DNA from: Bacteroidota bacterium | Lineage (GTDB): Bacteria; Bacteroidota; Bacteroidia; 2-12-FULL-35-15 | Length of the DNA: 64,000 nt | Direction of reading: 5' to 3' | Assembly: GCA_947479085.1 (NCBI GenBank) | Contig: CANJYB010000003.1 | Coordinates: forward strand, 207,751-271,750 | Part shown: one piece after another, positions 34,936 to 43,076 of the stretch | How the letters are laid out: the number at the start of each line of letters is the position of its first letter | How positions within the stretch are numbered: position 1 is the stretch's first letter | The notes under the pieces: model-generated | Told to the model about the DNA's origin: nothing | Database searches by the model: none | The model's input: only the letters and a program-made list of their open reading frames with translations | Translations under genes and position numbers: made by a program

Positions 34936-35201
34936 TTTTTGACGTCAACGTCAAGGTTTATGACGTATCTGTCAAGGTTTATGACGTGTCCGTCAGCGTT
35001 TATGACGAGGCTATCAAGGTTTATGACGTATCGGTCAAGGTCTATAACGAGGTTATCAAGGTTTATGACTTATAATTCAACGTCTATGACGAGGCTGTCA
35101 AGGTTTATGACGTGTTATTCAACGTTTATGACCATTTTGTCAACGTTTATAACATGTCTGTCAAGGTTTATGACTAGTATGTAAAGGTTAATAACCATAT
35201 T
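34936..35201. repeat. intergenic tandem array D, exact 21-bp period
   Basis: Twelve units of exactly 21 bp (starts at 34950, 34971 and so on) plus a partial leading unit. Most units share a 15-bp core, TCAAGGTTTATGACG, and differ in a 6-bp block (TATCTG, TGTCCG, AGGCTA, TATCGG, AGGTTA, AGGCTG and others). The core contains the half-palindrome TGACG. An ORF of heptapeptide repeats (34933-35184) can be read through it, but changes hit all codon positions equally. The array fills most of the 413-bp gap between rluD and the small HTH-like gene and ends 22 bp before that gene's promoter. Confidence 0.9.
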
Positions 35202-35223
35202 TTCTCACTCATAAACCTTTAAT

Positions 35224-35256
35224 TTGCTTTTTTTAATAAGAAAATCTTTATTTTTG
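35224..35256 (+). promoter_or_regulatory. promoter of the small HTH-like gene
   Basis: TTG at 35224-35226, a 22-nt spacer and TATTTTTG at 35249-35256 match the Bacteroidota consensus. The start codon is only 17 bp after the -7 box. Confidence 0.62.
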
Positions 35257-35272
35257 CAGTAAAAATAAAATT

Positions 35273-35650
35273 ATGAAAAACAGAAAACACAGAGATGCCG
35301 ATGTAATGGGCATAAACCTTGGGCAAATGATAGACGGACGGTTAAAATCTGAACGGCTTACCAAGGCAGAAATTACCAGAAAACTTGGGCGAAACGCTGG
35401 GGCTTTATATCCCATTTTGAAAAGACCTTCTATGCAAACTTACCTGCTTTGGGAAGTTTGCATTGCTCTTGGATATAATTATTTTCGCGATTTGGCAGAG
35501 GCTCTCGACAAAAAAGCGGGCCATGTTTTGGAGTCGGGTAATGTGCCGGATAAGGAAAAAATTGCCGCACTTGAAAAAGAATTAAGTGATTTAAAAGAGT
35601 CGCATTCTTATCTTAAAAAAGCGATTGATATGCTGGCTAATAAAGGTTAA
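35273..35650 (+). CDS. small putative DNA-binding protein (HTH plus coiled coil)
   Basis: 125 aa. Residues about 15-75 (MIDGRLKSERLTKAEITRKL, then LGRNAGALYPILKRPSMQTY) have the length and pattern of a helix-turn-helix of the XRE kind: a polar helix, a turn at GRNAG and a recognition helix. The C-terminal 35 residues (KEKIAALEKELSDLKESHSY) form a short coiled coil, suggesting a dimer. There is no signal peptide or membrane segment. The N-terminus is very basic (MKNRKHRDAD). The gene has its own promoter, lies directly downstream of array D, and its stop overlaps the convergent desaturase-like gene by 4 bp. Function as a regulator is inferred from the fold pattern only. Confidence 0.68.
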   Translation: MKNRKHRDADVMGINLGQMIDGRLKSERLTKAEITRKLGRNAGALYPILKRPSMQTYLLWEVCIALGYNYFRDLAEALDKKAGHVLESGNVPDKEKIAALEKELSDLKESHSYLKKAIDMLANKG

Positions 35651-36531
35651 TGGGTTTTGCCTTGCTTTTCTCTCAGTTGTCTGGAGGTATGCTTGCTGCC
35701 ATCGTGGCTCCATCCCGGAGGGCCTAACACATACATAATTTTTGATTTAAGAGACGAAGGTTTTCTTAAATCTTTACTGATATTAATCCATTCGTGAAAT
35801 ACCATTTTTAGCGGATGATAAGTTTTAATGTTTTCGGTAAGTCCATACACTACCGGGTCGTTTTCATCTTCTTTTACAAATGTGCCAAACCATTTATCCC
35901 AGATTATTAAAACCATCCCCATGTTTTTATCCAGGTATTTTACATTGCTGCCATGGTGTACCCGATGGTGAGATGGGGTGGATAAAAAATATTCAAACAC
36001 TCCCAGTTTTTTTACCGTTTGAGTATGTATCAATATTCCATAAATCTGAGTGGCGGAATAAATAAACATAATATCAATGCCTTTGAATCCACATAAGGAC
36101 AATGGAATAAAATAAATGAACCTGTACAACGGTTGAAATACGGAACTTCTAAAACCAACAGTGAGATTAAATTCTTCGGAGGAATGATGGGTAATATGCA
36201 CCGCCCAAAACAATCTGCAATAATGGTCGATGCGATGCAACCAATAATACATAAAGTCTTCAGCAATCAGTAAAGTAAACCAATACAGAAATACATTTGA
36301 AATTACTCCCAAACGAAACTGAAAAAAATAATTGAGTACAATAAGGCATACGCCTCGCACAAGTATATCAAGGGAAAGATTTAAAACAGTGAGATAAACG
36401 TTGGCAAGTGTACCTTTGGTGGAGTAATAGTGCTTTTTATGAAAGTAACTGAAAAGTATTTCGGCACCAATTACAATTACATATATAGGTGTGGTAATGG
36501 CAATTAAAACGGCTTCCCGAAATTCGTTCAT
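35647..36531 (-). CDS. sterol desaturase / fatty acid hydroxylase superfamily protein
   Basis: 294 aa membrane protein with about four helices and the full set of histidine clusters of the di-iron hydroxylase family: HRIDH (HxxxH), HITHHSS (HxxHH) and PSHHRVHHGSN. These bind two irons and oxidise a lipid C-H bond in the inner membrane. The closest functional analogues hydroxylate fatty acids, sterol-like lipids or carotenoids. The start codon overlaps the stop of the upstream exosortase gene (ATGA at 36528-36531), so the two are translationally coupled, an uncommon pairing that may connect lipid modification to the sorted protein or its anchor. Confidence 0.88.
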   Translation of the reverse strand: MNEFREAVLIAITTPIYVIVIGAEILFSYFHKKHYYSTKGTLANVYLTVLNLSLDILVRGVCLIVLNYFFQFRLGVISNVFLYWFTLLIAEDFMYYWLHRIDHYCRLFWAVHITHHSSEEFNLTVGFRSSVFQPLYRFIYFIPLSLCGFKGIDIMFIYSATQIYGILIHTQTVKKLGVFEYFLSTPSHHRVHHGSNVKYLDKNMGMVLIIWDKWFGTFVKEDENDPVVYGLTENIKTYHPLKMVFHEWINISKDLRKPSSLKSKIMYVLGPPGWSHDGSKHTSRQLREKQGKTH

Positions 36532-37046
36532 GCAACTTTCTTATTCGAAAATTTATTTACCCATAGTATCCATAACATAAAAATGTATGCATAAATAATT
36601 ATGGTAAAAGTGTAAGCGTGATTGAATTCGGTCCAGGCTCTGCTGTGGGTGTCTAAAATGGCCAGAAAAACCAAACGCAATGCGTTTAAAAACTCGATGC
36701 TTAAAATTCCTGAAATGATGTATATCAATTTGTATTTCCAGTTTCCTTTGTAAGAAACAATAAAACCTGTAAATAAAGCAAACAGTACTATTCCATTGCA
36801 ACTATCGCCAACCCAAAGACCACCACTACCATCTATACCAATTAACCTGTCGGCACCGGTAAATACGCTGTAGTTAAATAATTCCAATATCCATTTTGAA
36901 ATGGATATAGTTACATCAATAACAAATAAATCAACGGTTTCTAACGGGTGAACCCACCAATAATAAACAAAATACCAGGAAATGTAAAAGAGGAAAATAA
37001 AAATTATAAACTTTATGCTTGGGTTTTTCAGGAAGGAAACATTCAT
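36528..37046 (-). CDS. exosortase/archaeosortase family protein (Bacteroidota type)
   Basis: 172 aa with about five transmembrane helices. The catalytic residues of the family are all visible: C83 in GDSCNGIVLFA, R124 in EFLNALRLVFLAI and H143 in EFNHAYTFTII. These enzymes are transpeptidases that recognise a C-terminal motif-TM-basic tail on exported proteins, cut it, and probably transfer the protein to a lipid or glycan. Its probable substrate is the 78-aa protein encoded 28 bp upstream. Length and sequence fit the short Bacteroidota exosortases (XrtX/XrtF-like) rather than the long EpsH type of Proteobacteria. A terminator lies between it and the substrate gene, so its expression depends on read-through or an unseen promoter. 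Confidence 0.9.
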   Translation of the reverse strand: MNVSFLKNPSIKFIIFIFLFYISWYFVYYWWVHPLETVDLFVIDVTISISKWILELFNYSVFTGADRLIGIDGSGGLWVGDSCNGIVLFALFTGFIVSYKGNWKYKLIYIISGILSIEFLNALRLVFLAILDTHSRAWTEFNHAYTFTIIIYAYIFMLWILWVNKFSNKKVA

Positions 37047-37061
37047 CGTTCATTACAAAAT

Positions 37062-37096
37062 AAAAGAAACCTTCCTAACAGGAAGGTTTCTTTTTT
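37062..37096. terminator. hairpin terminator overlapping the 3' end of the small sorted protein gene
   Basis: Arms AAAAGAAACCTTCC (37062-37075) and GGAAGGTTTCTTTT (37081-37094) pair perfectly around a 5-nt loop, with T-runs on both strands. On the minus strand the left arm is made of the last codons (KKKPSC) and the loop contains the stop codon of the 78-aa gene. It should make the substrate more abundant than the downstream exosortase. Confidence 0.8.
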
Positions 37097-37311
37097 GTAA
37101 GATCATACATTTTTTTTCCACCAAATGCAGCACCTGCAATTAGTAAAAAACTAACTCCGCCATCTAAAGGTACAGGGCACGGAGGGAAAGGACCACCGCA
37201 AGGTTTAGCATGTCCCATGCCTCCACCCATTCCGGCAAAACTGTTTGATATAAATAATGGTGAACCAATCAGCATTATTACCAGCGTTAATTTTAATATC
37301 GTTTTTTTCAT
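37075..37311 (-). CDS. small exported protein with PID-CTERM-like (PLDGG) sorting tail
   Basis: 78 aa. A signal peptide (MKKTILKLTLVIMLIGSPLF, cut after SFAG) is followed by a very short mature segment (GMGGGMGHAKPCGGPFPPCP). The C-terminus is tripartite as in exosortase targets: motif PLDGG (48-52), a hydrophobic helix (about 53-66, VSFLLIAGAAFG) and a basic tail (KKMYDLTKKK). The motif resembles the PID-CTERM (P-I-D-G-G) signal of Bacteroidota. Almost nothing would remain after removal of both ends: about 20 residues rich in Gly, Pro, Met, His and Cys, suggestive of a metal-binding or cross-linked peptide. The protein ends in an additional cysteine (KPSC). It is encoded directly upstream of the exosortase. 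Confidence 0.85.
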   Translation of the reverse strand: MKKTILKLTLVIMLIGSPLFISNSFAGMGGGMGHAKPCGGPFPPCPVPLDGGVSFLLIAGAAFGGKKMYDLTKKKPSC

Positions 37312-37353
37312 GATTATAGGATTTATTTCTAAAATTTATAGTTTGTTATTTTT

Positions 37354-39756
37354 TTATTTTACGAATTTCTTAATGATAGTACCTTTTGAAGATTCAACTT
37401 TTACAAGATACATTCCTTTGTAACCTTCAGGTAATGTTACATTAACTGTTTGATTAGATGCCTCTACATTGATAGCATCAACAATAGTCTGCCCAATCAT
37501 ATTGATAACACTTACCGAAGCTGATGTAATTTCAGCAAAGTTAAAGTTGATTATATTTCCCTGTATTGTAGGTAATATTTCCACTTCATTTACCGGTTTA
37601 ACAATAGATGCAGTTGAAATTAATGATTTGCAGTTTCCTGATTTGCTGAAATGAATTACAAAGCGATTAGCATCATCACCAGCATTTAATTTGAATGAAT
37701 AAACAGGAGTGGCTGTTAAATCAATTGTCTGATTTAATAATTTATCTTCCAATTTAACACAGGTAAATTCATTCAGGAAATCAAAACCTTTAGCTTCAAT
37801 TTTATAGTACCCGGAAATTCCGGCAACTGCAGAAACAGGCATATCATAAGAAGTATTGTTTGCATTAAAAACATCAATCACAGATTTGTTACCATCAATA
37901 GTAGTATAGATACTTGGAGCAGCCATCATCGGGCTTTTTCTGAACCAGTGGTCTTTTCCGGCATCAAATCCATCTGTTGCATCTGTAGATGCAGCCACTT
38001 TCATAGTATGAGAAAATGTGTTGCGGGCATCGTTACCCGAAAGTTTCAAAGTAAAATAAGGCTCCACTTCTGTTGTTCTTAAAGAACTGTTGGTTGCTGT
38101 TGTTTTTGCACTTTCATTTACGTTCAATGTTGCAGAAGCATTAAGCGTATAAACCCAGAAACCCTGTGAAGAACCTATTACTGTTCCTGCTCCGAAATTA
38201 GTGTAGCTCCCTGCAGTATAATCAAACATATCAATAGTTGGGTCAAGGTTAGTAGAAGCAGCCAAAACTGAGTTCCAGGAAATACTTGAAGCAAAAGGGT
38301 TACCTACAAGATTGGAACTTCCGGTAGGGTAGGCTGATGTAAAAGAAATTAAACTGGTAAGGTTTTGATTTCCCTGGTTTGGAACTCCTATTGAATTTAA
38401 AGTCAGATTAGGAATACTTGAATAAAAGAAATCGTTGGAAAGATAAACTTCAAATCCTTTTCCAGTAGTTAAGGGATCACTTGAGGATGTTACAGGCACA
38501 AAATCATTCGAAGGCTCGTTCCAAGTAAAAGCTGACGGCTGTTGAAAAGGAGGATTGTAAGTATAGCTGATGGCAGGTAATTCATCATCCCAGTCAACAA
38601 AAGTTGAACCTTGAACCGGAGAAGATAAATCTGTCCAGGTCGTATCTCTAGCAGTTATAAAACGATTAATAATAAAGTTTCCACTCATTGAACTTCCGCT
38701 AACAACGGGCGCAATTCTTGCAGTTCTTGTTGCTGTAGAGATTAATGTAAAACTATTTCCATTAGTATTGAAATTTCCTTGGGACATTGTTAAAACATCA
38801 TTCAAAACATAAATTCCACTGGTAATGGAAACCCCACCACTTGAATTATTAATAGTTAATTGCTCAAAAGTAGTTGTTCCGCTTCCGGATAAAGTTTGAG
38901 CAGAAGAACCATTAAATGTAACGGGATGGTTGGCAGATGCTGAGAAAGAACCGTTTTTTACCCAGTTACCTCCTACAGAGATATCGAAATTTGCAGAATT
39001 TAAAGTAGCTCCTGCATTAATTGTAAGGTTTTTGGTGCAAATAAGATTTTGAGTCAAGGCTTTGGTTCCAGAGCCTCCTGAAATAATTAAGTTGGAATAA
39101 CTTGAACCTGCCATTGGTTTAGGCACATTTCCATTTCCATAATTAATAATTACAGTATTGTTTGCAGCTGAAGGATTAAATAAACCTGCTGCAGAAGTAA
39201 AACCGTTAACAGTTAATGTTAGTGTTGAGCCAGCACCATTTAACCAGGTAGAGGTAGCTGTAAGAAGAGATCCGCCCATACTATAAGTACCTAAGTTAGT
39301 AACTGTTCTATTTGCCGCCACTTGGGTAGTAGAACTTAATTTACTAATTACCGATGAAGATGATATAGTTCTGTTTGAATTAAAGATATACCTTGCTGTC
39401 CCAACTGTGGTTCCGGTAACTGTAAGTAAAGTGCCTCCAGTTCCGAACTGAATTTGTCCTGTCCCTTTTTCCTCTCCGGAAGAACTTAAGGTATAATTAC
39501 CTATGCACTGTATAAAAACATTTGCTAAAAATTGAAAAGAACCATTTACAACCAAATGTCTGCAATTAGCAGTTGCCGAAATGGTGATATTGTGTCCCGC
39601 AAGTATTGTTAAGTCATCAGCAGTAGTTGGGATTCCTGCAGGAGACCATGTAGTGGCTGTGGTCCAAAGACCACTTGAAGCGGAAACGCGAGGGATACTG
39701 AAAGCACTTATTGAAATACTTAAAGTAAATAAACAAAGGGTAATAATCTTTTTCAT
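37354..39756 (-). CDS. secreted T9SS type A sorting-domain protein
   Basis: 800 aa. The signal peptide covers about 1-18 (MKKIITLCLFTLSISISAFS). The N-terminal region (about 28-110, SGLWTTATTWSPAGIPTTAD then ILAGHNITISA) resembles the G8-like opening of many Bacteroidota surface proteins and continues into a right-handed beta-helix of N/T/S-rich repeats (about 110-330). A globular domain follows (about 350-720). The last roughly 72 residues form a type A sorting domain (ILPTIQGNIINFNF ... KGMYLVKVESSKGTIIKKFVK). It has a good promoter at 39780-39808 and lies 42 bp upstream of the small sorted-protein gene, so the T9SS gene, sorting substrate, exosortase and desaturase may share one transcript. 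Confidence 0.86.
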   Translation of the reverse strand: MKKIITLCLFTLSISISAFSIPRVSASSGLWTTATTWSPAGIPTTADDLTILAGHNITISATANCRHLVVNGSFQFLANVFIQCIGNYTLSSSGEEKGTGQIQFGTGGTLLTVTGTTVGTARYIFNSNRTISSSSVISKLSSTTQVAANRTVTNLGTYSMGGSLLTATSTWLNGAGSTLTLTVNGFTSAAGLFNPSAANNTVIINYGNGNVPKPMAGSSYSNLIISGGSGTKALTQNLICTKNLTINAGATLNSANFDISVGGNWVKNGSFSASANHPVTFNGSSAQTLSGSGTTTFEQLTINNSSGGVSITSGIYVLNDVLTMSQGNFNTNGNSFTLISTATRTARIAPVVSGSSMSGNFIINRFITARDTTWTDLSSPVQGSTFVDWDDELPAISYTYNPPFQQPSAFTWNEPSNDFVPVTSSSDPLTTGKGFEVYLSNDFFYSSIPNLTLNSIGVPNQGNQNLTSLISFTSAYPTGSSNLVGNPFASSISWNSVLAASTNLDPTIDMFDYTAGSYTNFGAGTVIGSSQGFWVYTLNASATLNVNESAKTTATNSSLRTTEVEPYFTLKLSGNDARNTFSHTMKVAASTDATDGFDAGKDHWFRKSPMMAAPSIYTTIDGNKSVIDVFNANNTSYDMPVSAVAGISGYYKIEAKGFDFLNEFTCVKLEDKLLNQTIDLTATPVYSFKLNAGDDANRFVIHFSKSGNCKSLISTASIVKPVNEVEILPTIQGNIINFNFAEITSASVSVINMIGQTIVDAINVEASNQTVNVTLPEGYKGMYLVKVESSKGTIIKKFVK

Positions 39757-39779
39757 AGTTGTTAATTTTATTATTGGTG

Positions 39780-39808
39780 CAAATATAAGATATTATTTTT
39801 AATTCCAA
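39780..39808 (-). promoter_or_regulatory. promoter of the 800-aa T9SS protein gene
   Basis: On the minus strand: TTG (39808-39806), an 18-nt spacer, then TATATTTG (39787-39780). This is a full consensus match and places the start of transcription about 17 nt before the ATG at 39756. Confidence 0.65.
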
Positions 39809-39936
39809 TTTTTTTTTGAGACTAAACTTAGCCCTTAAAAAAATATTCACGACAAAAGCAAACCAATGCTATTTAACCGTTTTTAGTAAAAATAGTTATT
39901 TTCTTGCAGTTAAAACAATTACAAACCTGGTAATAA

Positions 39937-40500
39937 CTATAACAAATTTAAAATTTCATTGCTTAAGGGATTGGTTGCTGAGTTATAAAACTTTATCAAT
40001 ATTCCCCTTTCATCAATTAAATATTTGTTGAAATTCCATTTTGGTGGCTCCTCGTTCCAGCCATTTTCTTTTTTGTCGGTCAACCATTTATAAACCGGAT
40101 TTTGATTTATACCAATCACATCCGATTTTTCAAATAATGGAAAAGTAACATGGAAATTTAAACTGCAGAAATTTTTGATTTCTGCATTCGTTCCGGGCTC
40201 CTGTCCTCCAAAGTTATCGGAAGGGAAGCCCAGTACAATAATTTTATTTCCATAGGAAGAATTCAACTCGTTCAGTTCTGTATATTGTGGCGTATACCCA
40301 CATTCGGAAGCGGTATTCACTATCAATATTTTTTTGCCTTTGAAAGTTGAAAAATCAATTTCATTTCCTTCTATGGATTTAATTTTAAAATCATAAAAGG
40401 AGGTTGCATTTGGATTCATAGAAATATTTTTTGGTCTTGTTTTTATTCCTTTAAGTGCAAGTGATTTCAGAAAAAAATACTTTAGTTTGGCTATTATCAT
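39937..40500 (-). CDS. glutathione peroxidase family protein (Cys type)
   Basis: 187 aa thioredoxin-fold peroxidase. The catalytic cysteine is C67 in NTASECGYTPQY; Q in DNFGGQEPG and the Trp-Asn pair in PPKWNFNKYLI complete the tetrad. It uses Cys, not selenocysteine. Bacterial members usually reduce hydroperoxides with thioredoxin. It starts 2 bp after the UvrD stop on the same strand and is probably co-transcribed. A 30-residue N-terminal extension (KLKYFFLKSLALKGIKTRPK) is basic and partly hydrophobic; translation might instead begin at M28 (MNPNATSFYDF), which fits the usual family length better. Confidence 0.92.
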   Translation of the reverse strand: MIIAKLKYFFLKSLALKGIKTRPKNISMNPNATSFYDFKIKSIEGNEIDFSTFKGKKILIVNTASECGYTPQYTELNELNSSYGNKIIVLGFPSDNFGGQEPGTNAEIKNFCSLNFHVTFPLFEKSDVIGINQNPVYKWLTDKKENGWNEEPPKWNFNKYLIDERGILIKFYNSATNPLSNEILNLL

Positions 40501-40502
40501 TT

Positions 40503-42959
40503 TCAGTTTACAATATTTAATTTTGCAAACTTTATCAATAATTGTTTTTGTCCCACCCCCTCAAAAAAAACTGTTGCTTTATTGTTCGGAAAATCTCCTT
40601 CTATATTAATTACTTTTCCGTTACCAAACCTATCGTGTTGCACCTGCATGCCCACCTGCAAATGCCGTAAACTTTCGGTATCAAATTCAGAAGTGTTTTT
40701 TGAAGCAGCATTAGCTTTCACCAGGTTTTTGCCAATCACCGGTCGCTGGGTATAGGTTGGTTTTGCTTTACCAGTGGTTAGTTTTGGTTTGGATGAAAAA
40801 GCCGAATCGCCAAACATCCTGCCTGAATTTTCCAGCGGAAGTTCCACATATCTTTCATCCAGTTCTTCTATAAACCGGCTTGGTTCGCTGTATATCAAGT
40901 TACCCCATTTATATCGGGTGGTAGAATAGGAGAGGGTCACTCTTTTTTCTGCTCTTGTTATTGCAACATAAAATAACCTTCTTTCTTCTTCCAGGTCTGC
41001 TCTGTCGGTTAAAGCCATTTGCGAAGGGAAAAGATTTTCTTCCAGACCAACTATGTAAACATACTGAAATTCCAACCCTTTGGCAGCATGTATGGTCATT
41101 AAGGTCACTTTATTTCTATCCTCTTCTGTCTCCGCATTTTTATCTGCATCAGTCAGCAGGGCAATATCCTGCATAAAAATATCTAAGGTTGGTTCCTTAG
41201 TGATTGTTGATTGTTGATTTTTGATTGCTGATTGTTCTTCATTTGCAAAAAGCGATTCTATTTTCAATTCCTGATTTTCAACTTTTTTCTCTTTACTATC
41301 TTCGTCAATTTGAAATTTGAAATTTGAAATCTCCTCCTCATCTGCTGCAAAATCTTTCACATCAATTTCACTTTCCGAAAATTCTTTAATCCCGTTCAGC
41401 AATTCCTGGATGTTTTCATGTCGACTCACTCCTTCCGGAGATTTATCGGCATACAAATCTCTTAAAATACCTGAATGCACTGCAATGTGGTTTCCAAGGT
41501 CGTAAGCATTTTGATAATATAACATAGCCGAAAAACTTTTTATCATCGTTGCGAATTCATCAACTTTAGCTTTAGCTCCTGCATTCAAACCGATATTAAA
41601 TTCATTAATATTTTCGACCACCTTCCAAAGGCTGATGTTATGGTCGTTTGCAGCTACCACTATTTTATCAATAGTAGTATCGCCTATTCCCCTGGCAGGA
41701 TAATTAATAATTCTTTTCAGCGATTCTTCATCGTTATTATTTATTGTAAGCCGGTAATACGCCAGCAAATCTTTTATTTCCTTCCGCTGATAAAACGAAA
41801 CTCCACCATAAATCCGGTAAGCAATATTTTGTTTTCTAAGCGCCTCCTCCATTGCTCTCGATTGCGCATTGGTACGATACAATATGGCAAAATGTTTATT
41901 CATTGCCTGCTCGTTCATCTTGGTTTCAAAAATGGAACTGGCTACAAAACTTCCTTCCTGGTTATCGCTTTCCGCCCTTACCACTTTTATTATTTCCCCT
42001 TCGGGATTAGCAGTAAAACTATTTTTCTTGAGCTGCTCTTTATTTTTCGAAATCACCGAATTGGCAGCTCCTACAATGTTTTTAGTAGAACGATAATTTT
42101 GCTCCAGTTTATACATGTGCAGTTCCGGATAATCTTTTTCAAAATTCAAAATGTTCTGAATATTGGCTCCGCGAAACGAATAAATACTTTGCGCATCATC
42201 ACCCACCACACATATATTACGGAAGGCAGCCGCCAACTGTTTCACTATCACGTATTGCGAAAAGTTAGTATCCTGATACTCATCCACCAAAATGTATTTA
42301 AACTTATGCTGATATTTATACAGCGTTTTCGGGTAATCGCGAAGTAACACATTGGTATTAAAAAGCAAATCATCAAAATCCATCGCTCCTGCCTTAAAGC
42401 ATCGGCTGCTATATAACTGATAAATAATCCCCATCTTAGGCTTCGAAGCCTGCCTGTCTTCTTCCTGTATTGTTGGGTTGTTAAGGTAAGCACTTGCTGC
42501 TATCAGGTTATTTTTTGCAGCCGATATCCGGCTTAAAATAGAACTCGGTTTGTAAATTTTATCATCCAGTCCCTGTTCCTTCAGTATCGTTCTTATCAAA
42601 CTTTTGCAATCATCCGTATCATAAATAGTAAAATTGCTTGGATAGCCCAGTTTCTCGCCCTCATACCTCAGTATCCTTGCAAAAATACTGTGAAAAGTAC
42701 CCATCCATAGATTCTTAGCTTCTGTTTCGCCCACTATCTTTGCAATTCTCTCCTTCATTTCCCGGGCTGCCTTGTTGGTAAACGTAAGCGCGAGGATATT
42801 AAACGGGTCCACTCCCTGCTTCATAAGGTGGGCAATTCTATAAGTAAGCACCCTCGTTTTGCCCGAACCCGCAACGGCAATAATCATCACCGGACCTTCT
42901 ATACACTCCACCGCCTCCCGCTGCACCGGGTTCAATTCATCTAAATAATTCCTCGACAT
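40503..42959 (-). CDS. UvrD/PcrA-type superfamily 1A DNA helicase
   Basis: 818 aa from the Met of MSRNYLDELNPVQREAV; a start nine codons upstream (42986) is open, but the later ATG has a purine-rich AAAAAGGAAAA stretch in front and gives the normal N-terminus. All SF1A motifs are present: AGSGKTRVLTYRI (Walker A), VDEYQDTN (Walker B), GDDAQSIYSFRGA, YRSTKNI, TIHAAKGLEF and VAITRAEKR. The C-terminal Tudor-like tail (VGMQVQHDRFGNGKVI) binds RNA polymerase in PcrA relatives. It unwinds DNA 3' to 5' in repair and replication restart. About residues 540-590 are a low-complexity insert encoded by 7-bp repeats (see 41202-41330). Gpx follows 2 bp later. Confidence 0.95.
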   Translation of the reverse strand: MSRNYLDELNPVQREAVECIEGPVMIIAVAGSGKTRVLTYRIAHLMKQGVDPFNILALTFTNKAAREMKERIAKIVGETEAKNLWMGTFHSIFARILRYEGEKLGYPSNFTIYDTDDCKSLIRTILKEQGLDDKIYKPSSILSRISAAKNNLIAASAYLNNPTIQEEDRQASKPKMGIIYQLYSSRCFKAGAMDFDDLLFNTNVLLRDYPKTLYKYQHKFKYILVDEYQDTNFSQYVIVKQLAAAFRNICVVGDDAQSIYSFRGANIQNILNFEKDYPELHMYKLEQNYRSTKNIVGAANSVISKNKEQLKKNSFTANPEGEIIKVVRAESDNQEGSFVASSIFETKMNEQAMNKHFAILYRTNAQSRAMEEALRKQNIAYRIYGGVSFYQRKEIKDLLAYYRLTINNNDEESLKRIINYPARGIGDTTIDKIVVAANDHNISLWKVVENINEFNIGLNAGAKAKVDEFATMIKSFSAMLYYQNAYDLGNHIAVHSGILRDLYADKSPEGVSRHENIQELLNGIKEFSESEIDVKDFAADEEEISNFKFQIDEDSKEKKVENQELKIESLFANEEQSAIKNQQSTITKEPTLDIFMQDIALLTDADKNAETEEDRNKVTLMTIHAAKGLEFQYVYIVGLEENLFPSQMALTDRADLEEERRLFYVAITRAEKRVTLSYSTTRYKWGNLIYSEPSRFIEELDERYVELPLENSGRMFGDSAFSSKPKLTTGKAKPTYTQRPVIGKNLVKANAASKNTSEFDTESLRHLQVGMQVQHDRFGNGKVINIEGDFPNNKATVFFEGVGQKQLLIKFAKLNIVN
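41202..41330. repeat. heptanucleotide repeats inside the uvrD-like gene
   Basis: At 41202-41236 five 7-bp units follow one another (GATTGTT, GATTGTT, GATTTTT, GATTGCT, GATTGTT). At 41307-41330 the word AATTTGA occurs three times in tandem plus a partial copy. Between them the sequence is diverged but similar in composition. Translated on the minus strand they give the SNFKFQI and KNQQSTI stretches of an in-frame insert in the helicase. Confidence 0.88.
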
Positions 42960-42983
42960 TAATTTTCCTTTTTTTTGGGAGCC

Positions 42984-42991
42984 CAAAATTA
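42984..42991 (-). promoter_or_regulatory. -7 box (TAATTTTG on minus strand) for uvrD-like gene
   Basis: The plus strand reads CAAAATTA, an exact inverse TAnnTTTG, 25 bp upstream of the preferred start at 42959. It supports the shorter start because the longer reading frame begins at 42986, within the box. No -33 TTG is evident. Confidence 0.4.
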
Positions 42992-43076
42992 CTCTTTATA
43001 TAACGTTATTTATTACTTGTTGAAAAGTAGGGAAAGAAAGTTTCCTGTTTTCGTTTTCACAGGTACCATTATCATT

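Noticed and set aside
34936..35201. CRISPR array
   Set aside because: Units are 21 bp with at most 6 variable bases, far shorter than any repeat-spacer unit, and there are no cas genes.
41640..42347. 235-codon plus-strand ORF
   Set aside because: It is entirely antisense to the conserved helicase core of the UvrD-like gene.
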